Source: Verrucomicrobiota bacterium (lineage in GTDB: Bacteria; Verrucomicrobiota; Verrucomicrobiia; Limisphaerales; UBA9464). From it: a stretch of 61,304 bases of DNA. This document shows, piece by piece, positions 30,177-39,305 of this stretch. The notes below the pieces were generated by a model. The model saw nothing but the letters and a program-made list of their open reading frames with translations. It had not been told where the DNA came from and searched no databases. Location: the NCBI GenBank assembly GCA_016871805.1, contig VHCG01000020.1:1-61304 (forward strand), written 5' to 3'. Numbering within the stretch: the first letter of the stretch is position 1; each line of letters starts with the position of its first letter. The position numbers and the translations under genes are program-made.

Positions 30177-31556
30177 TCAATGCGGGCCGGCATCTCCCGG
30201 AGGTTGCCACGGAACCCGGCCTCCACGCCGCACATGCTCCCAGAGCGCTTCGGAGAGTTCAAGGACGCGATCCGGATACTGGCTGGCCATGTTCCGTGTC
30301 TCGCCTGGATCGGAACGGAGGTCGTACAACTCGAAGGGACTGTAGGGATCGTTCCTCAACAACTTCCAGCCCCCTCGGATCAGGGCGTCGTAGCTGTTGC
30401 CGCCATAGCGCCCCCCTTCGCGGCGAACGAAATAGAGATCACGCCCTCCATCAGCGGCGGGCTCACCTGTCAGGATCGGAACGAGGCTGACCGCATCCAA
30501 GCCCGTGGGAGATTCCACCCCCGCCAACTGCAGGAAGGTCGGGAAGATGTCGAAGATGAGTCCCGGATAGTCGCTTGTGCAGGAGGGTGGAATCACACGG
30601 GGCCAGCGGACGAGGAATGGCACCCGAAGACCGCCATCATAATGGCTCTGCTTGCCGTCCCGCCACAGGGCGTTGCTCTGCCCATGCGGCAGGGAGCCGC
30701 CGTTGTTGGACGTGAAGACCACGACGGTATCCCGCCCCAGCCCCAGCGCCTCCAAACGATCCAGAACTCGCCCGATGCCGTGGTCGAGATGTTCGACGAG
30801 CGCCACATTGCGGGCCCGGGTGTCGGTGAGGGAGGGATCGCGCTTCTGGACACGGGTCAGCCACTCCTCAGGGGGCTCGATCGGGAAATGCGGGGCCGTG
30901 CAGGCCAGCATGAGGAAGAAGGGTTGCCGTTTCCGGGACGCGCGCCGCTCGAGGTATTCGATCGCCCAATCCGTGAAGAGATCGGTCGCGTGCCCACGGG
31001 GCGTGATTGCCCGGCCGTTTCGTCGAAGATAGTTGCGTCCCTCGCGCCGATGAGTCGTGTAGCTATCCATCATGTCGCCGAGAAATCCATGGAAGAACGC
31101 GAATCCCCGCTCATTCGGCGTGTTGGGGGATTCCAGACCCAGATGCCATTTGCCCACCGACGCCGTATGATAGCCGGATCGACGCAACAGGTGTGGCAAC
31201 GTGACCGCTCGGGGATCGAACCAGCCCCAGGAATCCTCTGGCCGGGTCCGGATGACCCCAGGCACCCCCACCCGGTCTGGATACCTGCCGGTCAGCAAGG
31301 CCGCCCTCGACGGGGAACAAACAGTGGCGTTCGCCCTCATGCAGGTGAACCGCATGCCTTGTGACGCCAACCGGTCGAGGTTGGGCGTGTGCACATCCGC
31401 CGTACGGTAGGCGGAAACATCCCCAATTCCATGATCATCCGTGAGGATTATGAGGAAGTTCGGGCGCTGCGGACTCCCAGCCGATGCCAACGGCGACACC
31501 CAGCACAAAAGGATTGCCAGACCGAGGCGGAACCCCTTGGAGAGAAGACGCCCCAC
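30177..31556 (-). CDS. Secreted type I sulfatase
   Basis: From GTG 31556 this is 459 residues with a clean signal peptide (MGRLLSKGF...PLASAG). The arylsulfatase core begins R-P-N-F-L-I-I-L-T-D-D-H-G (metal-binding Asp pair). Cys80 in CSPSRAALLTGRYP is the residue converted to formylglycine. Further marks are G-K-W-H-L-G, A-P-H-F-P and the metal site T-S-N-N-G. The open frame continues upstream to 31763 but overlaps the uracil-DNA glycosylase gene and lacks signal features. The enzyme would remove sulfate esters from glycans such as algal polysaccharides. Maturation needs a sulfatase-modifying enzyme not present in the window. Confidence 0.93.
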   Translation of the reverse strand: MGRLLSKGFRLGLAILLCWVSPLASAGSPQRPNFLIILTDDHGIGDVSAYRTADVHTPNLDRLASQGMRFTCMRANATVCSPSRAALLTGRYPDRVGVPGVIRTRPEDSWGWFDPRAVTLPHLLRRSGYHTASVGKWHLGLESPNTPNERGFAFFHGFLGDMMDSYTTHRREGRNYLRRNGRAITPRGHATDLFTDWAIEYLERRASRKRQPFFLMLACTAPHFPIEPPEEWLTRVQKRDPSLTDTRARNVALVEHLDHGIGRVLDRLEALGLGRDTVVVFTSNNGGSLPHGQSNALWRDGKQSHYDGGLRVPFLVRWPRVIPPSCTSDYPGLIFDIFPTFLQLAGVESPTGLDAVSLVPILTGEPAADGGRDLYFVRREGGRYGGNSYDALIRGGWKLLRNDPYSPFELYDLRSDPGETRNMASQYPDRVLELSEALWEHVRRGGRVPWQPPGDAGPH

Positions 31557-31608
31557 ACCCCGAAAAACCGGGGGGTATCGGTCAAGGAACCCATGGCAGG
31601 ACTTTCGG

Positions 31609-32322
31609 TCACCAGACGCCCAAGGTTTCCAACTGACGGGTTGCCGCCTCGGCCCAGCCACGGTTTGCGGCGGGACTCGCAGGGCTGGGGTGCAGGACCT
31701 GTCCGATGCGGGGGCACTCGGTGTCCCCAACCACCCGGCGGACCCTCTCAGCGGCGAATCCACCGATCCCGATGACCCACTCCGGATGCAGCGCCTCGAT
31801 GACCGCCCTCAGATGCCGATCGCAGGCCGCTTCCAAGGGCTCACGTTCCACCACAGGCAGATGGTCTGGCGTGATATTCGCACCGGATTCGGACAGAAAC
31901 GCGAGGGGGCAGTAGTTCAGGACATAGTGGTCCTTGAAAAAGGCGTCGGCCTCTCCGAATCGGGCGGCAAACAAATTCCAAAGCCTCCGCCCGCTGACCT
32001 CGGATCGTCGGCACCCGAAGCCCTCGATCGGGCGCTTCGGGTGCTGGGCCTCTGGGATCCGGACTACGTCCGGGAGCCTTAGCCAGTCACGAACCGCGGC
32101 GACCTCACCGAAGGGGATTCCGGTTTGAACCATCCCAAAAGGTCCGGGATTCATGCCCACGAAGACCACGCGTTTGGGTCCCTGTCCAAACCGCTCGACA
32201 TAGGCCTGGTGGACAGACCCTGCGTAGTCCAGCGGCCGGTAGACCCAGGCAACCGGATGCCCAAAGATCCTGGAAGCGGTCTGATGGCGAAGCACCTCGG
32301 AGGCTTTCAACAGGGAGGACAT
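31609..32322 (-). CDS. SMUG1-type single-strand-selective uracil-DNA glycosylase
   Basis: A 237-residue protein. Motif A reads GMNPGPFGMVQTG (residues 56-68) and motif B is HPSPASPAAN with His at about 211. Both are diagnostic of SMUG1, in which Asn of the first and His of the second act in base excision. The start at ATG 32322 (MSSLLKASEVL) gives the normal bacterial length; the longer frame to 32475 adds nothing recognisable. It removes uracil or oxidised pyrimidines. The sulfatase gene begins 52 bases downstream on the same strand, and rho diverges upstream. Confidence 0.92.
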   Translation of the reverse strand: MSSLLKASEVLRHQTASRIFGHPVAWVYRPLDYAGSVHQAYVERFGQGPKRVVFVGMNPGPFGMVQTGIPFGEVAAVRDWLRLPDVVRIPEAQHPKRPIEGFGCRRSEVSGRRLWNLFAARFGEADAFFKDHYVLNYCPLAFLSESGANITPDHLPVVEREPLEAACDRHLRAVIEALHPEWVIGIGGFAAERVRRVVGDTECPRIGQVLHPSPASPAANRGWAEAATRQLETLGVW

Positions 32323-32592
32323 GGATTGGAGCCAGACCCTGCCGGAAGGGATCCGGGATGGGAAGTTCGTGTGCCCCCCAGCATTCCGGGAGCCGGGCAA
32401 CTTCCACAAAACACGGACAAATTGTTGCGCTTTTGAACAGATATCCCTACATCTGGCATGTCCAAGGTCTGACAACCCTGCAGTTTGAGTGATTCAGGGT
32501 TGCTTCCCCAAGTTCGAAATTCCCGCGGCCTGTAGTGTCTGCCACGTTTCCTGGGTTCAGACATTTCCCGGACCAACAATCGAATCGTCAGC

Positions 32593-34050
32593 ATGAGCAA
32601 TTCCAGCGTGCCTTCCCCGGCACCCGAACCCAAGAACACGGATTGGTCCCCTGGGGCCAGCGGTGCAGCCCCCGCCAATTCTCCCTCGCGTACCGCCACA
32701 GCAGCCCCCTCGCCGCGTCCCATGACCGCGATTCCGGGATTCCAGAGCAAGCCCCCGCAGGGGACTCCGGCACAGCGCCCAGCGCCGGCTCCACGCCCTG
32801 TCCCCGCACCGGCAGCAGCCGCCCCGAATCCGCCCCAGGGAAATGCATCCGCACCTCAAAGACCCCAGGCGCCCCAACATGGCCAAAGGTCCGGAGGCGG
32901 ACAGGGCCCCCAGCGGCCTGCGGGTCCCCAGCTTGGACCGGACGGACAACCCATTCTCCATGAAGGCTATCTGGAGATCTCCGAGAAGGGCTTTGGATTC
33001 CTGCGTTCGGCGAAGGGTCACTATGCTCCGAAGCCTTCGGATGTCTTCCTGACACCCGACTCCATCAAACGGTTGGGCCTTCGTGAGGGATGCCACATTG
33101 AGTGCACCGTCAATCCCCCGCACAAGGGCAACAGCCCCCAGCTGCGTGAGGTGCTGAAGGTCAATGGTCGGACCTACCAGGAATTCATCCACGCCATCCG
33201 TTTCGAGAACCTCACCACGATCGACCCGATCGAGAAATTCCGTCTCGAGACGGCACCCGACCTACTAGAGCAACGGATCATCGATCTCGTCACCCCGATC
33301 GGCAAGGGAACGCGTGGGCTGATCGTGGCCCCGCCCCGCACGGGCAAGACGACGATCCTGAAGCAGATCTGCAACGCCATCACCACCAACCATCCCGAGG
33401 TCTGCGTGGTCGTGCTTCTCATCGACGAGCGTCCCGAGGAGGTCACCGACTTCCAGCGCAGCGTGAAAGCAGAGGTTGTCGCCTCCAGCAACGACCAGGA
33501 CCTCGAGACGCATGTCCGCCTGAGCCGTTTCATGATCGAGCGGTGCAAGCGGATGGTGGAGTCCGGCAAGGACGTGTTTGTACTGCTCGATTCCATCACT
33601 CGTGTGGCTCGTGCCTACAATTCGGTCCACGGCGGCTCTGGCCGGACCATGACGGGCGGCGTGGACGCACGAGCGCTCGAGATTCCGAGGAAGATGTTCG
33701 CCGCCGCCCGCAAGATCGAGGAAGGCGGCTCACTCACCATCCTTGCCACGGCACTCATCGACACCGGAAGCCGGATGGACGAGCTGATCTTCCAGGAGTT
33801 CAAGGGCACCGGAAACATGGAGCTGATCCTTGACCGAAAACTAAGCGAGCGCCGCCTTTTTCCGGCCATCGACATCCCGAAGTCTGGAACGCGGAAGGAG
33901 GAAAAGTTGTTCCCTGCGCAGCAGATCGACGCCATCCGGAAGCTGCGTCGCATGCTTACGGACCTCCAGCCGGTCGAGGCGATGGAGACGCTGCTAGCCG
34001 CCCTCAAAAAACACAAAACCAACGACGAATTGCTGTCGAAACTGGCTTGA
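32593..34050 (+). CDS. rho: Transcription termination factor Rho, first copy, with long disordered N-terminus
   Basis: A 485-residue Rho. Residues 1-120 are almost wholly Pro, Ala, Gln, Gly and Ser and look disordered; the usual helical Rho_N domain is missing. Residues 121-200 form the RNA-binding cold-shock fold (G-Y-L-E-I-S-E-K-G-F-G-F-L-R). Residues 215-470 are the RecA-like motor with Walker A APPRTGKT (246-253), [11 protein letters not shown]-loop region and L-D-S-I-T-R. The catalytic parts are intact, so it should be an active helicase. The 270-base gap upstream holds only a weak promoter-like pair. It precedes rplU-rpmA-obg. A second, different rho lies at 44526-46034. Confidence 0.95.
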   Translation: MSNSSVPSPAPEPKNTDWSPGASGAAPANSPSRTATAAPSPRPMTAIPGFQSKPPQGTPAQRPAPAPRPVPAPAAAAPNPPQGNASAPQRPQAPQHGQRSGGGQGPQRPAGPQLGPDGQPILHEGYLEISEKGFGFLRSAKGHYAPKPSDVFLTPDSIKRLGLREGCHIECTVNPPHKGNSPQLREVLKVNGRTYQEFIHAIRFENLTTIDPIEKFRLETAPDLLEQRIIDLVTPIGKGTRGLIVAPPRTGKTTILKQICNAITTNHPEVCVVVLLIDERPEEVTDFQRSVKAEVVASSNDQDLETHVRLSRFMIERCKRMVESGKDVFVLLDSITRVARAYNSVHGGSGRTMTGGVDARALEIPRKMFAAARKIEEGGSLTILATALIDTGSRMDELIFQEFKGTGNMELILDRKLSERRLFPAIDIPKSGTRKEEKLFPAQQIDAIRKLRRMLTDLQPVEAMETLLAALKKHKTNDELLSKLA

Positions 34051-34167
34051 TCGTGGAGTCCAAAGATAGCCGCGAAGGTCCAAGCAACCCAACAAACACC
34101 AAACCTCACATTGACACCTCGATGACGATGGGCTTCTCTTCCCGTCCTTTTTGAGGGCAATCCTTCT

Positions 34168-34479
34168 ATGTACGCAGTCCTAGAATCCGGAGGAAAACAG
34201 TATCGTGTCTCAGCCGGGGATACGCTCGAGGTCGAGAGAATCGCCGCTGATGCAGGTCAGTCCATCCGACTCGACCGCATCCTCCTCGTGAACAACGATG
34301 GCAAGGTCTCGGTCGGAGCCCCGCTCGTCCAGGGCGCCGCTGTCACGGCCGACGTCGTGGAGCACATCCGCGGCGACAAGAAAATCATCTGGAAGATGCG
34401 GAGGCGTAAGGGCTACCACAAGAAGCAAGGACACCGTCAGGAGTTGACGGTCTTGAAGATCAAGGAGATCACTGCCTAA
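34168..34479 (+). CDS. rplU: 50S ribosomal protein L21
   Basis: A 103-residue protein starting M-Y-A-V-L-E-S-G-G-K-Q-Y-R-V with the C-terminal K-K-I-I-W-K-M-R-R-R-K-G-Y-x-K-K-Q-G-H-R-Q that binds 23S rRNA. A GAGGG lies about nine bases before the ATG. It belongs to the standard L21-L27-Obg set; rpmA follows after 30 bases. Confidence 0.97.
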   Translation: MYAVLESGGKQYRVSAGDTLEVERIAADAGQSIRLDRILLVNNDGKVSVGAPLVQGAAVTADVVEHIRGDKKIIWKMRRRKGYHKKQGHRQELTVLKIKEITA

Positions 34480-34509
34480 ACGTCAGGTTTTCCCAAAGGA
34501 GATATTTTT

Positions 34510-34773
34510 ATGGCTCACAAGAAAGGACAAGGAAGCTCCCGGAACGGTCGCGACAGCACGAGCAAACGACTCGGCGTCAAAGCCTTTGGCTCCGAGTTCG
34601 TCACCGCTGGTAGCATCATCGTCCGGCAGAATGGTACGAAATTCCATGCGGGTCAGAACGTAGGGACCGGCAGGGATTGGACACTGTTCGCATTGGTTGA
34701 TGGCCGGGTGCGCTTCGACAAGCTGGCCCGGAAGGTTCACGTGACTCCGGCTGGAGATCCTTCCGGCAACTGA
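34510..34773 (+). CDS. rpmA: 50S ribosomal protein L27
   Basis: An 87-residue protein starting [16 protein letters not shown], the form whose N-terminal tail reaches the peptidyl-transferase centre without needing a cleaved extension. [12 protein letters not shown] is conserved. A strong ribosome-binding site, AAAGGAG, lies at 34495-34501, eight bases from the start. A terminator follows the gene. Confidence 0.97.
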   Translation: MAHKKGQGSSRNGRDSTSKRLGVKAFGSEFVTAGSIIVRQNGTKFHAGQNVGTGRDWTLFALVDGRVRFDKLARKVHVTPAGDPSGN

Positions 34774-34793
34774 GATCCGGATGAAACAGAAAG

Positions 34794-34819
34794 GGGCGAG
34801 GCGATGCCTCGCCCTTTTT
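34794..34819 (+). terminator. Intrinsic terminator after rpmA
   Basis: GGGCGAGGC (34794-34802) pairs perfectly with GCCTCGCCC (34806-34814) around a 3-base loop and is followed by five T residues. It separates rplU-rpmA from obg. Confidence 0.9.
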
Positions 34820-34883
34820 GCTTCCGGACACCCGATGTCGAGCACCCGGCCCGAAATGCCTCCTCTGATCCACTTTCCCGTCC

Positions 34884-36035
34884 ATGTTCATTGACGAGAT
34901 CAAGATCTTCGCCAGGGCTGGCCATGGAGGCAAGGGGTGCGTCGCATTCCATCGGGAAGCCTATCGTCCAAAGGGCGGTCCCAGCGGTGGAAACGGCGGG
35001 AACGGCGGGGATATCATCCTTGAAGCCAGCCACGATCTCAACAACCTCATCAACCAGTTCTATCAGCCCAGACTGATCGCCGAGTCCGGACAGGCTGGAA
35101 TGGGTAAGGGCATGGATGGACATGCCGGCAAGGACCTTGTCATCAAAGTCCCCTGCGGAACCCTTGTTTGGCAAACCCCACCTCCATCAGCCCCGTTGGA
35201 AATCGAAGATCCCGCTGAAAACCCTGAACCCAGCATCCCAGCTGCACTGAAAGGTCGTCCCGTGATCCGGTCCAGCGGCGCCAAGGCTCTCGAGCTGGAT
35301 CTCTCGGAGGAAGAATCCCAAGACTCCAAACCCATCGTCCAGCGTGGGGAGCTTGTCTGCGACCTGACCCAGCATGGACAGCGCTTCATCCTTTGTCACG
35401 GTGGACGAGGAGGTCTCGGAAATCGGAATTTTGCCACGTCGGTTCGCCAAACGCCCCGATTCGCCCAGCCTGGCGAGCCCGGGACTGAGGGGGCCTTTCT
35501 TTTCGAGCTGAGAATGGTGGCCGATGTCGGCATCGTCGGATATCCCAACGCCGGCAAATCAACCCTCCTCACCGCAATCTCGAGGGCTCGACCCAAAATT
35601 GCTCCGTATCCCTTCACCACCCTGACTCCTCAGGTTGGAATTGTGGAGTACCCGGACTTCCACCGGATTACGATGTGTGACGTTCCAGGCCTGATCGCAG
35701 GAGCGCACCGCAATGTGGGCCTGGGGCACAAGTTCCTTCGTCATGTCGCCCGTTGCCAAATGCTGGTGTTCCTCCTCGACATGGCAGGGACGGACAACAG
35801 GAACCCCTGGGACGACTATCATTCACTCCTCGAGGAACTCCGACAGTACGACGAGGGCCTGCTGAGGAAACGGATGCTGGTGGTGGCCAACAAAATGGAT
35901 GAACCCTCCGCCGAGGCGAACCTCAAATCGTTCAAACGGCGGGTCAAAAAAACGCCTGTCCTACCCATCTCGGCGGCCTTCGATGAGGGTGTCCCTAGAT
36001 TCCTCACGACGATCCGGGAATACCTCGAGGACTGA
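34884..36035 (+). CDS. obg: GTPase Obg/CgtA with an insertion in the glycine-rich domain
   Basis: A 383-residue GTPase acting in 50S assembly and stress control. The glycine-rich Obg fold starts F-I-D-E-I-K-I-F-A-R-A-G-x-G-G-K-G and ends at G-G-R-G-G-L-G-N (173-180). The G domain has G1 GYPNAGKST (219-227), switch F-T-T-L-T-P, G3 D-V-P-G-L-I and G4 NKMD. Between C-G-T-L-V-W (residue 96) and G-E-L-V-C-D-L (about 155) lies an insertion of some 50-60 residues rich in Pro, Glu, Ser and Asp where most family members have a short turn. There is no extra C-terminal domain. Confidence 0.95.
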   Translation: MFIDEIKIFARAGHGGKGCVAFHREAYRPKGGPSGGNGGNGGDIILEASHDLNNLINQFYQPRLIAESGQAGMGKGMDGHAGKDLVIKVPCGTLVWQTPPPSAPLEIEDPAENPEPSIPAALKGRPVIRSSGAKALELDLSEEESQDSKPIVQRGELVCDLTQHGQRFILCHGGRGGLGNRNFATSVRQTPRFAQPGEPGTEGAFLFELRMVADVGIVGYPNAGKSTLLTAISRARPKIAPYPFTTLTPQVGIVEYPDFHRITMCDVPGLIAGAHRNVGLGHKFLRHVARCQMLVFLLDMAGTDNRNPWDDYHSLLEELRQYDEGLLRKRMLVVANKMDEPSAEANLKSFKRRVKKTPVLPISAAFDEGVPRFLTTIREYLED

Positions 36036-36036
36036 C

Positions 36037-36417
36037 TCAGAAGCGGACCAGCAGAAGGACCTGGGCTGCAGCCAGCGCCAAGAGGATGAGCCACGCGGAT
36101 GTCTCAAGGATTTTCAACGGTCGTTGACGACACGACGAGATCCGAAATCGGAGCCTCACCGAACCCAGTTCGAGCGTGTCACCGTTCCTAAGCCGCGTTG
36201 CACCACCGATCCGTTCACCCCCACGAAAGACCATTGCCTCACCCTGTGGTGCCACCATTAGCCATCCCTCCTCATCTCTGGAAAGCATGAGATGGCCATC
36301 CCAGACACCGGGAAGATCCAGGATGTGGTCGGCCTGACCTCGCCCTACAAGTAGCGGGAGACGGTTTCCCTCGAAGACCCGAGCGCCGCCAGATTCGCCG
36401 GTTGCCAGCTCGATCAT
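36037..36417 (-). CDS. FHA-like domain protein with C-terminal membrane anchor
   Basis: A 126-residue protein. Residues 1-95 resemble a forkhead-associated domain: L-P-L-L-V-G-R-G near the start, an LSR strand, and the closing L-R-N-G-D-T-L-E-L-G-S-V-R-L-R-F. The GR pair and NGD are present, but the usual His after SR and the ligand-contact Asn are not evident, so phosphothreonine binding is uncertain. Residues about 105-124 are a single hydrophobic helix (S-A-W-L-I-L-L-A-L-A-A-A-Q-V-L-L-L-V), giving a tail anchor with the domain in the cytoplasm. Its ATG overlaps the stop of the Wza-like gene by one base, so it belongs to the exopolysaccharide operon. Confidence 0.72.
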   Translation of the reverse strand: MIELATGESGGARVFEGNRLPLLVGRGQADHILDLPGVWDGHLMLSRDEEGWLMVAPQGEAMVFRGGERIGGATRLRNGDTLELGSVRLRFRISSCRQRPLKILETSAWLILLALAAAQVLLLVRF

Positions 36418-37040
36418 CAGATCTTGCTTCTCGGCACGTAGACCTGGTCGCCCGGATAGAGGATCAGGTCCAACTCCGGGTTGTTGACAGCCCTGCGGAC
36501 ATTGACCTTGACCTGTTTCTTGTTGGCTGCGCGTGTGATAATGACACCGCTGCGATTGGCGTACGCGCTGAATCCACCCGCAGAGGCAATGGCTGCAGTC
36601 ACGGTCATATCCCCACGGAACATAACGGAGCTGGGATTCCGCACCTCCCCGCCAACCGAGATGAACGAGGCCATTCTTTCGATGTTGGCCGTGATCTTCG
36701 TGTAGAGCTTCTTGTCCTCCACGTAGATCTTCGCGATCTCCTTCTCGACGTCGGTGCGCTTCTTGCCGATCACGACCACCTCTACTCCTCTCGGGAGGAT
36801 GATCCGTCCGTCCTCCGGAATGACCTCCTCGGCCGGCACCGGTGCGTCGGGAATGTCATTGAAGACGACGCGGATCCGGTCTCCGGGACGGAGAAAGTCA
36901 GCACTCATCGCATCGGCGACATCCGGAACCTTGGCGGGAGCCGGAGCCGCGAGGTCGGCACAACCGACGAAGAGGAATGCGAGAACAAGGAGAACAGCCA
37001 CATTGACCGGGCTGAATCCAATGGAGCGTTGACGATTCAT
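36417..37040 (-). CDS. Polysaccharide export outer-membrane lipoprotein (Wza-like)
   Basis: A 207-residue lipoprotein with lipobox LFVGC (Cys27). Residues 50-135 match the polysaccharide export (Poly_export) domain: L-R-P-G-D-R-I-R-V, P-E-D-G-R-I-I-L-P and E-K-E-I-A-K-I-Y. Residues about 140-205 form one SLBB-type domain: I-S-V-G-G-E-V-R-N-P, A-I-A-S-A-G-G-F, L-Y-P-G-D-Q-V-Y-V. It should form the periplasmic/outer-membrane channel for exopolysaccharide. It is short and lacks the C-terminal helix seen in E. coli Wza, so it may rely on the beta-barrel encoded upstream. It lies 33 bases after the Wzc-like gene and is coupled to the FHA gene. Confidence 0.88.
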   Translation of the reverse strand: MNRQRSIGFSPVNVAVLLVLAFLFVGCADLAAPAPAKVPDVADAMSADFLRPGDRIRVVFNDIPDAPVPAEEVIPEDGRIILPRGVEVVVIGKKRTDVEKEIAKIYVEDKKLYTKITANIERMASFISVGGEVRNPSSVMFRGDMTVTAAIASAGGFSAYANRSGVIITRAANKKQVKVNVRRAVNNPELDLILYPGDQVYVPRSKI

Positions 37041-37073
37041 GAAAAGTTTCGAAAGAACCAATGGTTCAAGGAA

Positions 37074-39245
37074 TCAGTACTTTTTCTTGATCTCTGAAGC
37101 ACCCTTGGCAGCTCCGGAGGTCGCAGGTTTCTCGCCCGACGCGCGACTCTCCTCGCTCTTGGAGTAGTAGTCGTAGTAGTAGCCGCTATAGTAATAGTAG
37201 TAGCTGTCTTGGGAGATATTGATGTTGTTCAACACGACACCCAAGAGGCGTCCACCGACCTTCTCGACCATCTGCTTGGCCCGTAGGGTCATTTGTTGCG
37301 GATACTTCCGATACTGCACAACGAGGACTGCAAAGTCGACCTCGCTTGCAAGGATGGCGGCATCGCTCACGCCCATGATTGGAGGTGAGTCGAAGAAGAC
37401 AAAGTCGTACCGGCTCTTGGCCTCCTCGACGAAGGCTCGCATCGCGACTGAATTAAGGATGCCCATGGAACTGCTGGGCAACTTGCCGCTGGGAAGGAAG
37501 TCAAGCGAAGGGACAGCCGTGGTCTGGACGACCTCCTCGAGCTTGTTCTGCTTAAGGAGATAATTGGTGAGACCCAAGGAATTGGTGACGTTGAACAGCT
37601 TGTGGAGGCTGGGACGGCGGAGGTCGGAGTCCACGATCAGCACCCGGCTTCCCTGCTGTGCGAAGATGGTGGCCAGATTGAAAATCGTGGTCGACTTACC
37701 CTCACCTGCGCCTCCGGAGACCACAGTCATGGTCCGGAGGCCTGCATCCTTCCGAGAAAACAGCAGATTGGTCCGCAGCACTCGGTAGGCTTCAGCGTGA
37801 GGACTTTCAGGCCCGTCCTTGAGCAAATTGCTGATGTTCTGGGGAATGACGCCCAAGACCGGCGATCCCAACGCCTGCTCAACGTCGTCGATCGTCTTCA
37901 CCGAGGTGTCGAGGTACTCGATGAAGAACGCGAGCCCAATGCCCAGCATCAGCCCGGCGATCGCTCCCAGGCCAATATTGAGACCCTTGCGGGGTCTAAC
38001 AGGTCGTAGGCCAGGCTCTGCACGATCAATGGTCTCCACGCTGGATTGCTTGGAGATCGCCGCGGTGATGTTTTCCTGCGTCAACTGCAGCACCATGGCC
38101 TCCTGCATCCTTCGCAGCGTGTCCAGCTCCTTCTTCTCGCGCATGTAGGGTCGATAGTCGGCGATGGCCTTGGCCTCTTCACGCTTCGACTGCTCGTATC
38201 GTTCATTGATCGACGCCAGCGTCGCCTCGTCCGTGTCAATCTGAGCTTGGAGCGAATTAAGAATCCCAGAAACTACCCCATCAATTTGGCTGTTGACCTT
38301 GGCGATGATGACGTTGATCCGCTCGACCTCGGGGTGCTGTGGACCAAAATCGGGGCTAAGTCGTGCCCGCTGTTGCTCGGCGATTGTCAGATCCGCCAGC
38401 AGAGTTTGGAGAAGTGGAGTGGGACGATTCACGTTTAAGGTGAATCTAAGGTCGTCTCCGGTCTTGCCCTTGAGATTGTTCAACAACTCCTTGGCAAGTG
38501 TGATCCGGGTCTGAATCTCTGTCCGGTTCTGAAGCATACGCCGGCTTTCATCAGACAAAATCGATTGATAGGGCCCACCGCCCTCCACCATAGCATCAGG
38601 AACACTGAGTTCGAGACGGAGCTTGTCGACCAACTCCATCTTCATTTGAACCTTCTGCGTCAGTTCCTCGAGCTGATTGGTGAGGGTTTCGAGTCCACGA
38701 GTCGTTCTTTTACCCCGCGAATTCTCGCGATATTCCCGGTAGACCTCGGCGGTCATGTTGGCAATCTCTGCGGCAAGGGTCTTGTCGGGATTCAGTGCCG
38801 TGATCTCGATGATGCTGGTATTGCGATACTGCTTTGCATCCAGTTCCTTTCCAAGCACTTCGGCAGCCTGCTGCATCGTGTAATCGGTAGGCGCTTTGAA
38901 ACGGTCCCGATAAACGCGTTGGAGACGGAGTCTATCGATGACAGGATATAGAATCGTAGAGGATTTCAGGACCTCGAACTCGGTCGTGAGATAGTACGGA
39001 TCATAGGGCTGAACGCCACCGCTCATGCCCCACAATGCAATGTCGGGCGTGTCCTTCTCGACACGGATCCGAGCCGTACTCGAGAAGAACTCCTGCATCA
39101 CGAAGGTCACCGCCGTCACGGTGATCATCACCAATAGGAAGACCGCAAGGATGATGACCTTTCGGATTCGAATGATCCGCCAGTAGTCGAGAAAATGGAG
39201 TTTGGAATCCGCTGACGCCGACGGGGCAACCTTGGGTGTTTCCAT
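37074..39245 (-). CDS. Wzc-like polysaccharide copolymerase / tyrosine autokinase
   Basis: A 723-residue protein. Membrane helix 1 is at about 29-51, followed by a Wzz domain, a long coiled-coil region (about 180-400) and membrane helix 2 (G-A-I-A-G-L-M-L-G-I-G-L-A-F-F). The cytoplasmic BY-kinase domain has Walker A SGGAGEGKST, Walker A' V-L-I-V-D-S-D-L-R-R-P and Walker B F-V-F-F-D-S-P-P. The tail carries a cluster of about ten tyrosines (SYYYYYSGYYYDYY), the usual autophosphorylation site. ATG 39245 was chosen over an upstream TTG because the latter would run through a terminator hairpin. It controls chain length and export with the adjacent Wza-like protein. Confidence 0.94.
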   Translation of the reverse strand: METPKVAPSASADSKLHFLDYWRIIRIRKVIILAVFLLVMITVTAVTFVMQEFFSSTARIRVEKDTPDIALWGMSGGVQPYDPYYLTTEFEVLKSSTILYPVIDRLRLQRVYRDRFKAPTDYTMQQAAEVLGKELDAKQYRNTSIIEITALNPDKTLAAEIANMTAEVYREYRENSRGKRTTRGLETLTNQLEELTQKVQMKMELVDKLRLELSVPDAMVEGGGPYQSILSDESRRMLQNRTEIQTRITLAKELLNNLKGKTGDDLRFTLNVNRPTPLLQTLLADLTIAEQQRARLSPDFGPQHPEVERINVIIAKVNSQIDGVVSGILNSLQAQIDTDEATLASINERYEQSKREEAKAIADYRPYMREKKELDTLRRMQEAMVLQLTQENITAAISKQSSVETIDRAEPGLRPVRPRKGLNIGLGAIAGLMLGIGLAFFIEYLDTSVKTIDDVEQALGSPVLGVIPQNISNLLKDGPESPHAEAYRVLRTNLLFSRKDAGLRTMTVVSGGAGEGKSTTIFNLATIFAQQGSRVLIVDSDLRRPSLHKLFNVTNSLGLTNYLLKQNKLEEVVQTTAVPSLDFLPSGKLPSSSMGILNSVAMRAFVEEAKSRYDFVFFDSPPIMGVSDAAILASEVDFAVLVVQYRKYPQQMTLRAKQMVEKVGGRLLGVVLNNINISQDSYYYYYSGYYYDYYSKSEESRASGEKPATSGAAKGASEIKKKY

Positions 39246-39287
39246 AAAAAAAGAGCCGGAAGCCAGAGACCGCCCCAGCTCCCGGCT
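39246..39287 (-). terminator. Intrinsic terminator between the beta-barrel and Wzc-like genes
   Basis: On the minus strand AGCCGGGAGC (39287-39278) pairs with GCTTCCGGCT (39263-39254) at nine of ten positions, the tenth being a G-T wobble. Only one base separates the stem from seven T residues (39252-39246) that abut the ATG of the Wzc-like gene. It would end most beta-barrel transcripts and leave the downstream genes dependent on read-through. Confidence 0.75.
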
Positions 39288-39305
39288 AGAGATCAATTGA
39301 TGAAC

